A stretch of DNA of 64,000 bases from Enhygromyxa salina. GTDB taxonomy: Bacteria; Myxococcota_A; Polyangia; Nannocystales; Nannocystaceae. Where the stretch lies: contig NZ_JMCC02000048.1 of assembly GCF_000737335.2 (NCBI RefSeq), forward strand, positions 1-64,000, given 5' to 3'. Shown here piece by piece: positions 16,607 to 26,100 of this stretch. The position numbers and the translations under genes are program-made. The notes under the pieces are model-generated. The model saw nothing but the letters and a program-made list of their open reading frames with translations, did no database searches and was not told where the DNA came from. Each line of letters begins with the position of its first letter. Within the stretch, counting starts at the first letter, position 1.

Positions 16607-17653
16607 ATGGAAACGGAACGGTGTTTGTCATGGTCAGTACGGTGTTTATTCGCTATTTCGTTGGTGTCTGGCGCGGGCTGCTCGGACGACCCGATGCCGA
16701 GCACCGACGAGAGCACCAGCGACAGCAGTGAGACGAACGGCACGACCGGGGATGGGGATGGGGACGGGGATGGCGACGGCGACCCAGCCGACACGAGCGG
16801 GGACGGGGACGGGGACGGGGACGGGGATGGCGACGGCGATGGCGATGGCGATGGAGACGGAGACGGCGATCCCTTGGGTGACGACTACGATCAGCCGGGC
16901 CCCAACACCGTCAATGTGACATCGGGCTCGATGCAGGTGCTGCCCGACTGCGATCTCGACTACGAGGTCTACACCCCGCAGACGCTCGCCAGCGAAGTGC
17001 CGGTGTTTCTCGCGCACGGGTTCATGCGCAGCGTCGACGACATGGCCGAGGCCGCCGAGCACATCGCCAGCTGGGGCGTGAAGGTCTACGCGGTCCCGCT
17101 GTGCACCAACAGCTTCTCGATCGACCACGAGCTCAACGGCCAGGCGATCGCGGCCCTTGGCGACGCGCTCGAGCCCAACGCCGCCGTGTATGCCGGGTTC
17201 TCTGCGGGCGGGCTCGCGGCCTTTGTCGCCGCGGCCGAGGCCTCGAACACGGTCGCGTACGTGGGTCTGGACGCGGTCGACAACAACGGCATTGGGCTTG
17301 CCGCGGCCGGTCAGCTCGACGTGCCCGTGCGCGGCTCGATCGCCGAGCCGGGCCAGTGCAACACCAACAACAATTTCTTGCCGGTCTACGATGAGATCGT
17401 CGGCGCGCCCGTGATCAAGATCGTGGGCGCCCAACACTTCGACTTCGAGACTGCAGCTTGCGGCGGTGGTGACTTTGCTTGCAGCTTCTGTGCGCCGGCC
17501 GGACCGCAGACCCACTCGCTGGCGCTGGGCATGACCACCGCCGGGATCCTGGTCGAGACCGGGGCCGACCCGGGCGGCAACAGCTGGTGGCAGCCAACCG
17601 GCGCCTACTTCGACATGTTCGTCGAGCAGGGCCGGATCTTGCTGATCCCCTGA
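16607..17653 (+). CDS. Lipoprotein with long GD repeat and alpha/beta hydrolase domain
   Basis: 348 aa from ATG 16607; an in-frame GTG at 16592 would add five residues. Signal peptide with lipobox SGAGC, then an acidic linker of about 50 residues made almost wholly of GD repeats. The hydrolase domain starts near residue 100: the oxyanion strand VFLAHGF, the nucleophile elbow GFSAGG (Ser near 204), and a late His in GAQHFDFE. The fold resembles chlorophyllase/cutinase-like esterases, and several cysteines near the C-terminus may form disulfides. Probably a surface-exposed esterase; substrate unknown. Confidence 0.85.
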   Translation: METERCLSWSVRCLFAISLVSGAGCSDDPMPSTDESTSDSSETNGTTGDGDGDGDGDGDPADTSGDGDGDGDGDGDGDGDGDGDGDGDPLGDDYDQPGPNTVNVTSGSMQVLPDCDLDYEVYTPQTLASEVPVFLAHGFMRSVDDMAEAAEHIASWGVKVYAVPLCTNSFSIDHELNGQAIAALGDALEPNAAVYAGFSAGGLAAFVAAAEASNTVAYVGLDAVDNNGIGLAAAGQLDVPVRGSIAEPGQCNTNNNFLPVYDEIVGAPVIKIVGAQHFDFETAACGGGDFACSFCAPAGPQTHSLALGMTTAGILVETGADPGGNSWWQPTGAYFDMFVEQGRILLIP

Positions 17654-17669
17654 GGGCTGTCAGCCTCAG
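17650..17669. terminator. Short bidirectional hairpin holding both stop codons
   Basis: CTGAGG (17650-17655) pairs with CCTCAG (17664-17669), loop 8 nt. The TGA of the hydrolase gene (17651-17653) and the TGA of the minus gene (17666-17668) lie in the arms. Confidence 0.5.
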
Positions 17670-19456
17670 TCGGGCAGGCCGTCGTCAGACGCGGGCGCGG
17701 CGGGTGCTGGATCCGCTGGGGCGGGCGCCGCGGGTGGAGCCGGGGGAGCTGCCGCGGGCGTGGGGCCGACGTTGATCTTGATGTGCGCGTGGTCTTCGAC
17801 GACCACGGCGACGCGCGTGCCGTTGTACTCGAGCCAGACCAGGCCGATGTGCGGGACGGGGATCTGCGCGGGGCTGTTGGTCGAGGCGATCGCGGTGCCC
17901 TTGAGCCAGTGCGGCCCGTTGTACTCGACGCTGCTCTGCGCGCCCTCGGAGATGATCTCGATCATGCCGCCGCTGTCCGCGTACCACTCCACGTTGTAGG
18001 GGTAGAACTCGCGGATCTTGGCCTCGAGCGCGGTGATCCGGGGGGCGAAGCCGGGGCCGCGGAACGCATGCAGCACGCCCTGCTCACGAACGCCGGCCTT
18101 GGCGCGGGCGATGTACGCGAGCGCGCCGGGGTACTGGTTGATGCGGCCCTTGGGGTAGCTGATGCCGCCCTCGTTGCGGGCGCTCCGCATGTCGTCCTTG
18201 AGCTTGACGTCTTCGTTGCGCGACTCGGCGAGCACGTAGGCCCGCGCCAACACGACCTCCGGCAGGTTGGGGCTCAGGCGCTCGGCCTTCTCCAGCGCGT
18301 CGTAGGCCTTGGAGATCTTCTGCGCGTCCATCTGCTCGAACACCTCGAGCGCGTAGAGGATCGCTTCGACCTCGGTCCGATCCTTGCCCTTGCTCGCCTT
18401 CTCGAGCTCGGTGAACGCGAGCGGCAGGCGGTTGGCCGCGATCGCCAGGACCTGCTGCAGCTTCAGGCGGTTGTTGCCGGGATCGATCTTGAGCCCGTTG
18501 GCGACGTCTTTGACCGCGCCGACGGGGTCGCCGGCTTGCAGGTACTGCGCGGCCCGGGCCGAGTACATGACGACCAGCGCAGCATCCATGACCTGGCGCT
18601 GGGTTGGCTCGAGGTACTGGCCCGAGTTCTCGAGCAGGCTGGTCATGCGCTGAATCGCGAAGTCGGAGTCACCGTTGCGAAACTGGGCCTGCGAGATGCG
18701 AAAGCGCAGGTCAAACTCTGGCTCGTCGCGCAGGGTCTCCGTGCGGACGCGGAACAGGGCCTCGACCATGTCGTTGTTGCGGGCGGCGGCGGCGGCCCCG
18801 AGCAGCTGGACACGGACCTCTTGAAACCGCCGCTCGGCCTCGAGCTGGCCGCGGCCGATCAGCGGGGCGGCGGCCTCGAGCGCGGCCTGGGCTTGGGCCA
18901 GGTCACGCTGCGCGGGGACCAGCCAAGTCTGGGCAACCCCAAGCGCGTCCATTGGATCGTTGCCCTGCGAGAACGCCTCTGCGAACAGGGCACGAGCGCC
19001 CAACACGTCGCCGGTTGCCAGGGCGTTGACCGCGTTCTCGTGGATCATCATGGAGGTCAGGCGACCACAGCCGCGGCAGCCTTCGAAGGCCAGCAGCTCG
19101 TTGGCCTCCGTCATGAACCCGCGCTTAATGAGCAGGCGGGCGAGGCCGATCCGCGCGGACTCGTTGCGCACGTCGAGCTCGAGCGCCTCGCGGTAGAACT
19201 CCTCGGCTTCCTTTGGTTGATCGCCGCCGATCTTGTCGCCGCGATTGGCGAGCATGACCGCGAGCAGCATTCCGGCTTCGACCCGCGTCGACTCGCTCTT
19301 GAGTGACTTGCGAAGCTGGACCTCGGCTTCGGCTTCGTCGCCGATCGAGAGGGCGTCATGGGCACGAGTGAGGCTGCCGCCGCAGCCTGCGACTCCCGTC
19401 AGGGAGGCGGCGAGGGCGAGACAGACAAGAACACGCTGAGGCTTGGGGCGAAGCAT
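17666..19456 (-). CDS. TPR-repeat lipoprotein
   Basis: 596 aa from ATG 19456. The frame opens at 19624, but ATG 19456 gives a clean lipoprotein signal MLRPKPQRVLVCLALAASLTGVAGC. The mature protein is mostly alpha-helical with many degenerate tetratricopeptide repeats (about residues 30-440), including paired cysteines in EGCRGCGRL. The last part changes to beta-rich sequence and ends in a Pro/Ala-rich tail (about 560-590). It is probably a periplasmic or outer-membrane scaffold for protein-protein contacts. Convergent with the hydrolase gene, with 12 bp between the stops. Confidence 0.8.
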   Translation of the reverse strand: MLRPKPQRVLVCLALAASLTGVAGCGGSLTRAHDALSIGDEAEAEVQLRKSLKSESTRVEAGMLLAVMLANRGDKIGGDQPKEAEEFYREALELDVRNESARIGLARLLIKRGFMTEANELLAFEGCRGCGRLTSMMIHENAVNALATGDVLGARALFAEAFSQGNDPMDALGVAQTWLVPAQRDLAQAQAALEAAAPLIGRGQLEAERRFQEVRVQLLGAAAAARNNDMVEALFRVRTETLRDEPEFDLRFRISQAQFRNGDSDFAIQRMTSLLENSGQYLEPTQRQVMDAALVVMYSARAAQYLQAGDPVGAVKDVANGLKIDPGNNRLKLQQVLAIAANRLPLAFTELEKASKGKDRTEVEAILYALEVFEQMDAQKISKAYDALEKAERLSPNLPEVVLARAYVLAESRNEDVKLKDDMRSARNEGGISYPKGRINQYPGALAYIARAKAGVREQGVLHAFRGPGFAPRITALEAKIREFYPYNVEWYADSGGMIEIISEGAQSSVEYNGPHWLKGTAIASTNSPAQIPVPHIGLVWLEYNGTRVAVVVEDHAHIKINVGPTPAAAPPAPPAAPAPADPAPAAPASDDGLPD

Positions 19457-19637
19457 CGGATCGTGGCGAGATATATCGTCGTTGGCACGCGAATCCAAAC
19501 TTTGGTGCGCACATGGGCGCCTGAGTTCGCGTAAACCTGCGCGCTGGGCTCCTGTGACGAATTCGGTGTTGACGCACATCCGCCGTTCCTGGGTCGATCC
19601 CCGGCTGCGCACGCGCACGCGCACGCGGCCGGCTCAG

Positions 19638-20960
19638 TCAGCCTTGTGGTTTGAGCACGCTAGCCAGGCCAAACCCGGTCATGTCGCTATAGGTGTAGGG
19701 CCCGGTCAGCCCCGTGTAGACGACATGGTCATGGGTCCCAGGGTCAATCCGGAACGCGCTGTCGGTCATGTCGACTAGCCACACGTAGCCAGCGAAATCA
19801 ACGGACACGCCCTTGCCCAGGCTCGCGGGCACGGCGATGAAATCGATCAGCTCCATCGTCTCCGTGTCGAGCGCCGCCACGCCCTCGGAGGTCCAGGGGT
19901 AGTGGGCGATCCACATCACGCCAAGTCCGTCGCTCATCATGCCGACGCCGGTCACGTCGGGGTTGATCTGCCAGCTCTCGCTGGCGGGATCGAAGCGCGC
20001 GGTGCCGCCTTGGTAGCCGGCGATCCACGGGCGGCCCTTGGGGTCGATGGCGAACCCGTAGGGCTTCACCGACCCGGGCACTGGCCAGACTGTGTAGTCG
20101 AGCGTGTCCGCGCCAACGCGCACGAGCGGAGCCGGCGAGCTGTCGCGATGCATGAACCAAAAATCTCGGTTCCCGTCGACCGCGCCACCGTAGGGCCCGT
20201 AGCCCGCTGCAACGATCCCGTTGATCACCGTCGCGGCCTCGATCGTGCCGTTGTCGCCGTTTAGCTTGGCGACCGTGACCACACCGTTGGTGGCGGTCGC
20301 GGTCCAGACCTTGGCGTTGTGGCTCTCGCAGGTGCTGAAGTCGAAGTCGCCTTGATCCCAGGCGACCGGTCGCTGGGAGCTGACCTTCATTGGCGTGTAC
20401 CAAGCCACGCACTCCTCGGTGCCCCAGTCCAAGATGTCGTTCGGGCCCGACGAGGTCTGGATCCCGACTTGGCCGTTGTGCTCCTGGCAGTCGTCGGTGC
20501 GGGCGTGGACCTTGGTGATGCCGCCGAGGCGACTGGCGACGGCGACGTCACCCGAGAGGTTGACGGATGTCCTGGACGGGCTGCCAGCCGAGTCTGGGCG
20601 CACGCGGTAGCGACCCTCTTCGATCAACGTGTCGGTGTTGATCTTCGAGATTGTGCCCTGTCCGCTGTTGGCCACCCAGATGTAGCGAAACGCGGCTTCG
20701 TCCGCGCCCGCATGGCAATTGGTGTTGGCGTCGGGGATCGGGCCAAGGTCGAACTTGATAGTTGGCGTGCCGTCGCTGTCACCGCCCGTCTCGGTGTTGC
20801 TCTTGCCGGTCTCGCCTCCGCTGTCGGATCTGGTCTCTGTGGGGTCCAAGTGGGGCCCGGTGCCGACGATGCCCTCGCCATGGGTCCCAGGGTGGCCGTC
20901 ACCCGCGCCCGAGCAAGCCGAGGCGACCCACACCAGTCCAATGGCTGTGTGCCGAGGCAT
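19638..20960 (-). CDS. Beta-propeller lipoprotein (paralogue A)
   Basis: 440 aa. Signal peptide MPRHTAIGLVWVASAC with lipobox VASAC, a Ser/Gly/Thr-rich linker, then a seven-bladed-propeller-like domain resembling the Vgb/SMP-30 lactonase group: repeated strands such as RYIWVANSGQGTISKINTDTLIEEGRY, GYGPYGGAVDGNRDFWFMHRD and PYGFAIDPKGRPWIAGY. It is clearly paralogous to the protein at 31237: both share ISKINT/VTKLNT, GSPSRTSV(N/S)LSG, QRPVAW and the ending GPYTYSDMTG. The function of this pair is not known to me; ligand-binding or lactonase-like roles are possible. Confidence 0.82.
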   Translation of the reverse strand: MPRHTAIGLVWVASACSGAGDGHPGTHGEGIVGTGPHLDPTETRSDSGGETGKSNTETGGDSDGTPTIKFDLGPIPDANTNCHAGADEAAFRYIWVANSGQGTISKINTDTLIEEGRYRVRPDSAGSPSRTSVNLSGDVAVASRLGGITKVHARTDDCQEHNGQVGIQTSSGPNDILDWGTEECVAWYTPMKVSSQRPVAWDQGDFDFSTCESHNAKVWTATATNGVVTVAKLNGDNGTIEAATVINGIVAAGYGPYGGAVDGNRDFWFMHRDSSPAPLVRVGADTLDYTVWPVPGSVKPYGFAIDPKGRPWIAGYQGGTARFDPASESWQINPDVTGVGMMSDGLGVMWIAHYPWTSEGVAALDTETMELIDFIAVPASLGKGVSVDFAGYVWLVDMTDSAFRIDPGTHDHVVYTGLTGPYTYSDMTGFGLASVLKPQG

Positions 20961-20975
20961 CGCCCCATTCTTCTA

Positions 20976-23879
20976 TCACCGGCGCGGCTGCGCGGCCTCG
21001 AGCTGAGCCCGCAGGTTCGTCGCGGCGGTTCGCAGCTGCTCGTCGGCGCCGGCTTCGAACAATTCCTCTGCCCGCGCGAGCGCGGCGAGTGCCTGCTGGG
21101 TGCGGCCGCGCTCGCGCTCGATCTCTGCTTGCATGATCGTTGCCGCGAGCAGGTAATGGCGGCCATCAGCGCCGGTCGTCGCGGCGAATTGCTGCAGGGT
21201 GTCGAGCTGCGCGAGCGCGTTGGCTTCATGGCCACGCAGGTGCGCGAGCTCGGCCAAGCCCAGCCGCAGCTCGAGCACCTGCGGATGCTCGGGGCCCGCG
21301 ATCTCGCTGAGTCGCGCGATGCCATCGACGAAGCGAGACTCGGCCTCGTCGTAGCGGCCAAGCTGTAGCTGGGCGTTGGCGACCGCCCCGCCCGCGCTGA
21401 TCGTGATGGGGTGATCCGGCCCGAACACCTCGAGCTTGATCGCGTACGCCCGCTCGAACATGACGAGCGCCTCCGCATGATCTCCACGCACCCGCGAGAC
21501 CTCGGCGAGGTTGCCGTAGGCGCCGCCGAGCTGAGAGTTGACGCCGTTGGTCTCCCAGATCTCGATTGCTCGGTCGACGTGTCGCTCGGCCTCGTCGGCC
21601 TGACCACGGGCGAGCAGGGTCGCTGCCAGGTTATTGTGGCACTGCGCGACCTCGGGGTGGGCGGCCCCAACGAGGGCGGTGTAGACGTTGATCGAGGCGC
21701 GAAACGCCTGCTCGGCCTGCTCATAGTGACCGAGGTAGTGCATGCTCGCGGCGATGTTGAAGCGCAGATCCGCGGCGCGCACGTGCTCGGGTCCAAGCTT
21801 GGCCTCTGCGAACTCCAGCGCCTGCTCGAACGCGCGCAGGCCAGCTTCATACTCGCCCTGCATGGTCAGGATCGCAGCGCGATCGGACTTGACCTGGAGC
21901 ACGAGGATGACCGGATCGCCGAGGGCGGCGAGCTCGGCCTGGGCTTGGTCGAGCAGCCACAGGCCAACCTCGAAATTGGCCCGGCCCGTGCCTTCGACCC
22001 ACGCGATCAAGGTCAGCGCCCGGACCAGCTCGAAGCGGTGGCCCGAGCGGGTGGCCGTGACGGCAGCGCGGCGGGCGACCTCGAGCGCTTCGCTCGGGCC
22101 AACGATGGCCTCGAGCAGCGAAGCTTGGGCATACAGCGCTTCGGCCAGGACCGGGTCGTAGCCGGCGTCCTCGGCCTGGGTGACCAGCGCGGCGGCGAGC
22201 CGCTTGGCCTCGGCTGGGTCGCCGGTGCGGCGCATGACCGTGAGCTCGGCCAAGCTCGCCCGCAACCGCTCGACCTGCTCGCGCGCCTGCTTGGGCGGCG
22301 CCGCGAGCCCGGCCTCGAGCAGCGTCGAGTCGTCGCAGTCGCTGATCGGCGCGATGGTTGCGAGCAGCTTGTCCGCGCCCTCGCTCGCTTCTGGATCGCC
22401 CGACACCAGCGCCGCGCCGACGGCTTCGATCTCGTTGCGACGTTGGGCCAGGCAGATCATGCGACGATCGAGCAGCTCCTCGGACTGCTCGCCGTACACG
22501 CGCGTGGCCTCGCACGCGCGGGTGTGGGCGTTGACCCACGCGTCACGGGTTGCGTCGAGCGACGCCGCGATCCGGGCGAAGCTGTCTCGCACGTAGGGCT
22601 GTTCGGCGCGGGCGAACGCTTGCTCGGCCTGACCCCGAAGCTCGTCGTCCCAGACCCCGCGCATCTGCAGGTCGGCGCGGGAACACAGCGCAGGACCGCT
22701 CGCGGACGCAGGCGCGTTGCTGTCGCTGAGGGAGATCACGCCGGCCGCGATCATTGCGGCCCCGCCAAGCGTCGCCACGGTCAACAGGGCCAGCATGCCC
22801 AGCATGATCAGGGAGCCGCGAGACCAGCGGCCCGACCTTCGCAGCGAGGCCCGCAGCTCCTCGAGCAGCTTCGCCATGCTTGGGAACCGTTGCGCGGGGT
22901 CGATCGAGAGCCCCCGCTCGAGCGCCGCGCGGACCCTTGCCGAGACCTTCGAGTCGCGCGGAAACGGCTCGCGCTGGCCACTCGTGACGCTGAGCGCGAT
23001 GGTCCCCAGCGTGGTCCCAGCGAAGGGCCGCGCGCCGACGAGCGCCTCCCACAGCGCCACGCAAAACGCGAACTGATCGCTGCGGTGATCGACGGTGACA
23101 CGCAGATGCTGCTCGGGCGCCATGTAGGCCGGCGTGCCCATGGTCGCCCCGGTTCGGGTCATGCCAGGCATGCCCAGCCTAGAGCGCGCGCTGGCCGAGC
23201 TGACTGACAGGGTATCGAGCGTCGATCGGAGATCCTCGATCTCGACGGTGGTCGGCGCACCCTCGTCACACCGCGCGAGCCCGAAGTCCCCCACGCACGC
23301 GCGCCGATCGTCGCGGACCAACACGTTGTCGGGCTTGAAGTCGCGGTGAACGATGCCCTGGCGGTGCGCGGCGTCGAGGCCCTCGCCGGCCGAGATGAAC
23401 ATGCGGACGATCTCTTGCCAGCTGCGGGGCTGGGCCCGCAGCCACTCGCGCAGCGAGCCGCCCTCTACGAACTCCATCGCGATGAACACGTCGTCGTCGA
23501 CGGTGCCAACGTCGTGCACGGTGATCACGCTTGGATGCGAGAGCCGAGCCATGGCTTGGGCTTCGCGCAGCAGCCGAACGCTGCTGACCTGCTGCGTGCC
23601 CCGCACCTGCATGAGCTTGAGCGCGACCTTGCGATCGAGCTCGGGGTCGTAGGCCGCGACGACCTGGCCCACGGCGCCGCGTCCGATCTCCTCTAGGACC
23701 ACGTAGCGGCCGATCAGGTCCCCGCGATCCGGCGCGAGGTCGCTGTCATTCGGATAGCCCGCCGCGCCCGCGCCGAGCGACGCCAAGGTCTCGTCGACTG
23801 CGTCCGCTGCCAACAGTGAACCAGTTCCGGAATGCCGCCTGGACGCGGGCGGAGCTGAGTCATCAGGCGAACTGGCCAC
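20976..23879 (-). CDS. Ser/Thr protein kinase with transmembrane segment and C-terminal TPRs
   Basis: About 967 aa from GTG 23879. The frame extends to ATG 23978, but that start lies inside the divergent asparaginase gene. Kinase domain about residues 55-320: glycine loop IGRGAVGQ, Lys in VALKLMQ, catalytic loop HRDFKPDN, metal-binding DFGLAR and APE (MAPEQH). A membrane segment follows near residues 360-385. The C-terminal part is a long extracytoplasmic-side array of TPR repeats (Kinesin light chain-like, e.g. ALVMFERAYAIKLEVFGPDHP and FVDGIARLSEIAGPEHPQVLE). This is the common Hanks-type kinase layout of myxobacteria. The FHA protein at 5726 is a possible downstream reader. Confidence 0.93.
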   Translation of the reverse strand: MASSPDDSAPPASRRHSGTGSLLAADAVDETLASLGAGAAGYPNDSDLAPDRGDLIGRYVVLEEIGRGAVGQVVAAYDPELDRKVALKLMQVRGTQQVSSVRLLREAQAMARLSHPSVITVHDVGTVDDDVFIAMEFVEGGSLREWLRAQPRSWQEIVRMFISAGEGLDAAHRQGIVHRDFKPDNVLVRDDRRACVGDFGLARCDEGAPTTVEIEDLRSTLDTLSVSSASARSRLGMPGMTRTGATMGTPAYMAPEQHLRVTVDHRSDQFAFCVALWEALVGARPFAGTTLGTIALSVTSGQREPFPRDSKVSARVRAALERGLSIDPAQRFPSMAKLLEELRASLRRSGRWSRGSLIMLGMLALLTVATLGGAAMIAAGVISLSDSNAPASASGPALCSRADLQMRGVWDDELRGQAEQAFARAEQPYVRDSFARIAASLDATRDAWVNAHTRACEATRVYGEQSEELLDRRMICLAQRRNEIEAVGAALVSGDPEASEGADKLLATIAPISDCDDSTLLEAGLAAPPKQAREQVERLRASLAELTVMRRTGDPAEAKRLAAALVTQAEDAGYDPVLAEALYAQASLLEAIVGPSEALEVARRAAVTATRSGHRFELVRALTLIAWVEGTGRANFEVGLWLLDQAQAELAALGDPVILVLQVKSDRAAILTMQGEYEAGLRAFEQALEFAEAKLGPEHVRAADLRFNIAASMHYLGHYEQAEQAFRASINVYTALVGAAHPEVAQCHNNLAATLLARGQADEAERHVDRAIEIWETNGVNSQLGGAYGNLAEVSRVRGDHAEALVMFERAYAIKLEVFGPDHPITISAGGAVANAQLQLGRYDEAESRFVDGIARLSEIAGPEHPQVLELRLGLAELAHLRGHEANALAQLDTLQQFAATTGADGRHYLLAATIMQAEIERERGRTQQALAALARAEELFEAGADEQLRTAATNLRAQLEAAQPRR

Positions 23880-23952
23880 GGCGCGAGCATACTCGGGTCG
23901 ATCGGATCGCGCAGCTGGTTGCGGCTTGGACGCTCGGATAAGGTCGGAGCGA

Positions 23953-25059
23953 ATGTCGGCCCGCGCGAAGATCTTCATCGTCTATACCGGCGGAACGATC
24001 GGGATGCGCAAGACCCCGACTGGCTACCGGCCCGAGCCCGGCTACCTGCAAGATCTGCTGGATCGGATCCCGCACTTTTCCGATGCCGAGCTGCCGCTGT
24101 TCGACATCGAAGAGTTTGATCCGCTGCTCGACAGCTCGGACATGAACCCCAGCCACTGGCTGCGGATCGCGGACATGATCCGGCGCAACTACGCCGCCTA
24201 CGACGGCTTCTTGGTCATTCACGGGACCGACACCATGTCGTTCACCGCTGCGGCCCTGAGCTTCATGCTCGAGGACCTCGCCAAGCCGGTGTTGTTGACC
24301 GGCTCGCAGGTCCCGCTCGAGGAGCTTCGCAACGACGCCCAGCACAACCTGCTGACCTCGCTGCTGATCCTGGGCCGGCACCACGCGCGGCTGTCCGAGG
24401 TCATGGTGTTCTTCGCCAACCAGCTGTTTCGCGGCAACCGAACTAGCAAAGTCTCGGTTGATTCGTTTGACGCGTTCGCCTCGCCAAACTACCCGCCGCT
24501 CGGGCGGGTCGGCATCGACATCAAGATCAACTGGGACTTGATCTTGCCTGCGCGGGCCCGCACACCGGCGCTCGACATGCTCGAGATCGTCGAGCTCGGC
24601 AGCGCCACGGTCGGCGCGTTCCGGCTGTTCCCGGGCCTCAAGCCGTCCATGCTCGAGGCCGTGCTCGCGCCGCCCGTTCAGGGGGTGGTGATCGAGTGCT
24701 TTGGGGCCGGCAACGCGCCGACCTCGGACGCCGCGTTCATGAGGGTGCTCGAGGCCGCGACCGCGCGCGGCGTGGTCGTTGTCGCCGTGACGCAGCCAAC
24801 CCGGGGGTCGGCGAACCTCTCGATCTACCGGACGGGCCGGATGCTGCTCGAGGTCGGAGTGGTCAGCGGGTTCGACATGACCACCGAGGCGGCGCTGGCC
24901 AAGCTGTTTTACTTGTTCGAGAAGGGCTTCTCACCCACCCGGGTCAAGCGGCTGATGCAACAATCGTTGGTCGGCGAGCTGACGGTGCCCACCGAGATGA
25001 TCGACGCAGGCGAGCAGGACTCGATGCCCTGGACCGCCGCCGATCGCGAGGCTACCTAG
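23953..25059 (+). CDS. L-asparaginase (type I-like)
   Basis: 368 aa from ATG 23953, preferred over TTG 23926 because GGAG lies 4 nt upstream. Hydrolyses L-asparagine to aspartate and ammonia. First catalytic motif IVYTGGTIGMRKT with the nucleophilic Thr (residues 8-20); second motif FLVIHGTDTMSFTAAALSFM (about 86-105) with the Thr-Asp pair; Lys in VLLTGSQVPL...RNDAQHNL. No signal peptide, which together with the TGGTIGM form suggests a cytoplasmic type I enzyme. The start region is divergent from, and only 74 bp from, the kinase start at 23879, so the two genes share their promoter region. TAAGGT (23939-23944) is also 8 nt upstream. Confidence 0.93.
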   Translation: MSARAKIFIVYTGGTIGMRKTPTGYRPEPGYLQDLLDRIPHFSDAELPLFDIEEFDPLLDSSDMNPSHWLRIADMIRRNYAAYDGFLVIHGTDTMSFTAAALSFMLEDLAKPVLLTGSQVPLEELRNDAQHNLLTSLLILGRHHARLSEVMVFFANQLFRGNRTSKVSVDSFDAFASPNYPPLGRVGIDIKINWDLILPARARTPALDMLEIVELGSATVGAFRLFPGLKPSMLEAVLAPPVQGVVIECFGAGNAPTSDAAFMRVLEAATARGVVVVAVTQPTRGSANLSIYRTGRMLLEVGVVSGFDMTTEAALAKLFYLFEKGFSPTRVKRLMQQSLVGELTVPTEMIDAGEQDSMPWTAADREAT

Positions 25060-25210
25060 TGCCGCACACCCGAACAAACATGGATCTCCCCGCAATCGAG
25101 GTCGCTTTGGGTGAGCGACAGAGGCCGTGAACGTCAGTCCGCCGATGACTAGTGGCGTGGAGGAGCCGTGGTCTCGCGCGAGTTGGGAGCCGAGTCGTGC
25201 TTTTGGGGTC

Positions 25211-25437
25211 TGCGGGGGTCGATGTGCTGATGGGGCAGCGCGCACGACCCGTGAGGGTCCCTCCGGGCACGGAGGGCTCAAGACGCTAATTTGCGTTGTC
25301 ATGGATCGCTGTCGGCGAGGTTGGGCTGTGGCTTCGGTGACGCACTCGCAACGCCCTCTTATTGTGCCCGGAGGGACCCTCACGGGTCTTCTGTGCGCTT
25401 CTCGTCGTTCGAGACGGCGGCTACGCGCTCGGGATCG
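25211..25437 (+). repeat. Left arm of a ~227-bp inverted repeat
   Basis: This stretch reappears in opposite orientation at 25873-26100, with only a handful of mismatches by eye. Inside the arm a 25-bp unit occurs once in each orientation, at 25246-25270 and 25364-25388. No gene or transposase is recognisable. The overlapping open frames on both strands are mutually antisense copies. Confidence 0.85.
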
Positions 25438-25872
25438 AGGGGGCGTCTTGGGGTCCAACACAATGCGGGTTGCGGTGGTTGCACTCGATGCTTGCGAGTG
25501 GTCGATCGAACGCTTTCGAGTGGTCGAGCAGGTGCAGCGACAGCGCGCGTCCGAGCGCCGATGGGATTTCCGAGTGCTGCGGCCCGTGCTGCGGCCCGTG
25601 CTCTCCGAGAACGACGTCGACCCGGGCGCTGTCGCACGCGAGCATCCGAGCATCCGAGCATCCGAGCATCCGAGCATCCGAGCATCCGAGCATCCGAGCG
25701 GCGTGCAGCGGCCCGGCGTGGCGGTCGCCCAAGAAGCCACCGATGACAACTCGCTCGCAACCGGAGCCGGGCGTGCGCAGGCGATGCCCGAGGTATGCCC
25801 GCGAAACCAGTGGATGCCAGCAGGCGTGGAAGGTCGCCCGCTCGAGTGGAGCAGTGGTTGACCAAGAACTGC
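25438..25872. other. Spacer between the inverted repeat arms
   Basis: About 435 bp with no supported gene. It holds the seven-fold 8-bp tandem repeat at 25641-25696 and a smaller direct repeat of GTGCTGCGGCCC near 25575-25605. Because the 8-bp unit is not a multiple of three, all frames read the same peptide pattern, which argues against coding. Confidence 0.7.
25641..25696. repeat. Tandem repeat (AGCATCCG)x7
   Basis: Seven perfect copies of AGCATCCG in a row. Copy number is likely variable between strains through slippage. It lies near the middle of the inverted repeat element. It is not a CRISPR array: there are no spacers. Confidence 0.95.
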
Positions 25873-26100
25873 CCGATCCCGAGCGCGTAGCCGCCGTCTC
25901 GAACGACGAAAAGCGCACAGAAGACCCGTGAGGGTCGCTCCGGGCACAATAAGAGGGCGTTGCGAGTGCATCACCGAAGCCACAGCCCGACCTCGCCGAC
26001 AGCGATCCATGACAACGCAAATTAGCGTCTTGAGCCCTCCGTGCCCGGAGGGACCCTCACGGGTCGTGCGCGCTGCCCGATCAGCACATCGAACCCCGCA
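25873..26100 (-). repeat. Right arm of the ~227-bp inverted repeat
   Basis: Inverted copy of 25211-25437. The 25-bp sub-unit is present at 25923-25947 and inverted at 26041-26065, so the whole island has four copies in alternating orientation. A transcript crossing the island could fold into a stem of over 200 bp. Confidence 0.85.

Noticed and set aside
16740..16870. GGGGAC/GGCGAT microsatellite as a separate non-coding repeat
   Set aside because: The repeat keeps the reading frame and encodes the GD linker of the lipoprotein.
25641..25696. Possible CRISPR array
   Set aside because: The 8-bp units are directly adjacent with no spacers, and no cas genes are present.
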